From: Candidatus Zixiibacteriota bacterium
Lineage (GTDB): Bacteria; Zixibacteria; MSB-5A5; CAIYYT01
DNA: 6,006 bases
Direction: 5' to 3'
Assembly (NCBI GenBank): GCA_023134875.1
Contig: JAGLUH010000471.1
Location: forward strand, 1 to 6,006
Shown here: positions 5,900-6,006 of the stretch, one piece after another
How positions within the stretch are numbered: position 1 is the stretch's first letter
How the letters are laid out: the number at the start of each line of letters is the position of its first letter
Notes under the pieces: generated by a model
What the model saw: only the letters and a program-made list of their open reading frames with translations
Database searches by the model: none
What the model was told of the DNA's origin: nothing
Program-made: the position numbers and the translations under genes

Positions 5900-6006
5900 C
5901 TTCCACCCTCCCGCATCTTAAACAGTTGCGGCGTCTTCACATTCTGCCGGCTGATATTGAGGAGAATACCGACACCGATGGAGGTTAACAGCAGCGACGA
6001 GCCGCC
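5896..6006 (-). CDS. ftsW: FtsW, septal peptidoglycan glycosyltransferase (C-terminal end only)
   Basis: Only the last 36 codons are in the window; the rest lies beyond position 6006. The visible peptide begins GGSSLLLTSIGVGILLNISR, which matches the conserved end of the last membrane helix of the SEDS family (FtsW/RodA/SpoVE), and a short basic cytoplasmic tail follows. FtsW is a multi-pass inner-membrane protein that polymerises lipid II into glycan strands at the septum together with its cognate class B penicillin-binding protein. The fragment alone cannot separate FtsW from RodA; I call FtsW because murG follows directly, as in most dcw clusters. Its TGA stop (5898-5896) overlaps the murG ATG as ATGA, so the two genes are probably translationally coupled. 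The 3' end also carries the murG ribosome binding site. Confidence 0.9.
   Translation of the reverse strand, partial: GGSSLLLTSIGVGILLNISRQNVKTPQLFKMREGGR
5906..5911 (-). promoter_or_regulatory. Ribosome binding site of murG
   Basis: GGAGGG on the minus strand lies six bases before the murG ATG, within the final codons of ftsW. With the ATGA overlap it supports coupled translation of ftsW and murG. Confidence 0.65.

Overview
The window is the distal half of a division and cell-wall (dcw) gene cluster. All genes lie on the minus strand. Read in the direction of transcription (from position 6006 down), they are the last 36 codons of ftsW, then murG, murC, ftsQ, ftsA and ftsZ. Each identification rests on family motifs visible in the translation. 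The genes are packed as one apparent operon: ATGA stop/start overlaps at ftsW-murG and murG-murC, a 3-nt gap at murC-ftsQ, an 11-nt overlap at ftsQ-ftsA, and a 14-nt gap with a clear ribosome binding site at ftsA-ftsZ.

The products form one pathway at the division septum. MurG makes lipid II and MurC starts the muropeptide side chain. FtsW polymerises lipid II into septal glycan. FtsZ forms the cytokinetic ring, FtsA tethers it to the membrane, and FtsQ links the ring to the periplasmic synthesis machinery. The FtsA C-terminal amphipathic helix and the FtsZ C-terminal peptide are both intact.

The organism is a bacterium with a conventional peptidoglycan wall. murB and ddl are absent between murC and ftsQ, where many bacteria carry one or both. 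The murG-murC-ftsQ-ftsA-ftsZ order is known from Bacteroidetes and relatives (FCB group). With the moderately GC-rich sequence and the repeat-rich intergenic DNA, I lean weakly towards an FCB-type or candidate-phylum lineage (Zixibacteria is one guess). The sequence alone does not settle this.

Positions 1-317, downstream of ftsZ, contain no credible gene. They hold a compact repeat array: three copies of a hairpin-forming unit of about 45 bp (two in tandem), three copies of a 16-bp direct repeat, a strong palindrome joined to the first 16-bp copy, and a small GAAA-loop hairpin at the window edge. In the 45-bp unit, six of the seven non-Watson-Crick stem positions are G.U pairs when read as minus-strand RNA, and none are on the plus strand. 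This suggests, without proving it, that the unit is or derives from a structured RNA read in the same direction as ftsZ. It is the only part of the window that ordinary dcw biology does not explain. I see no complete undescribed system here.
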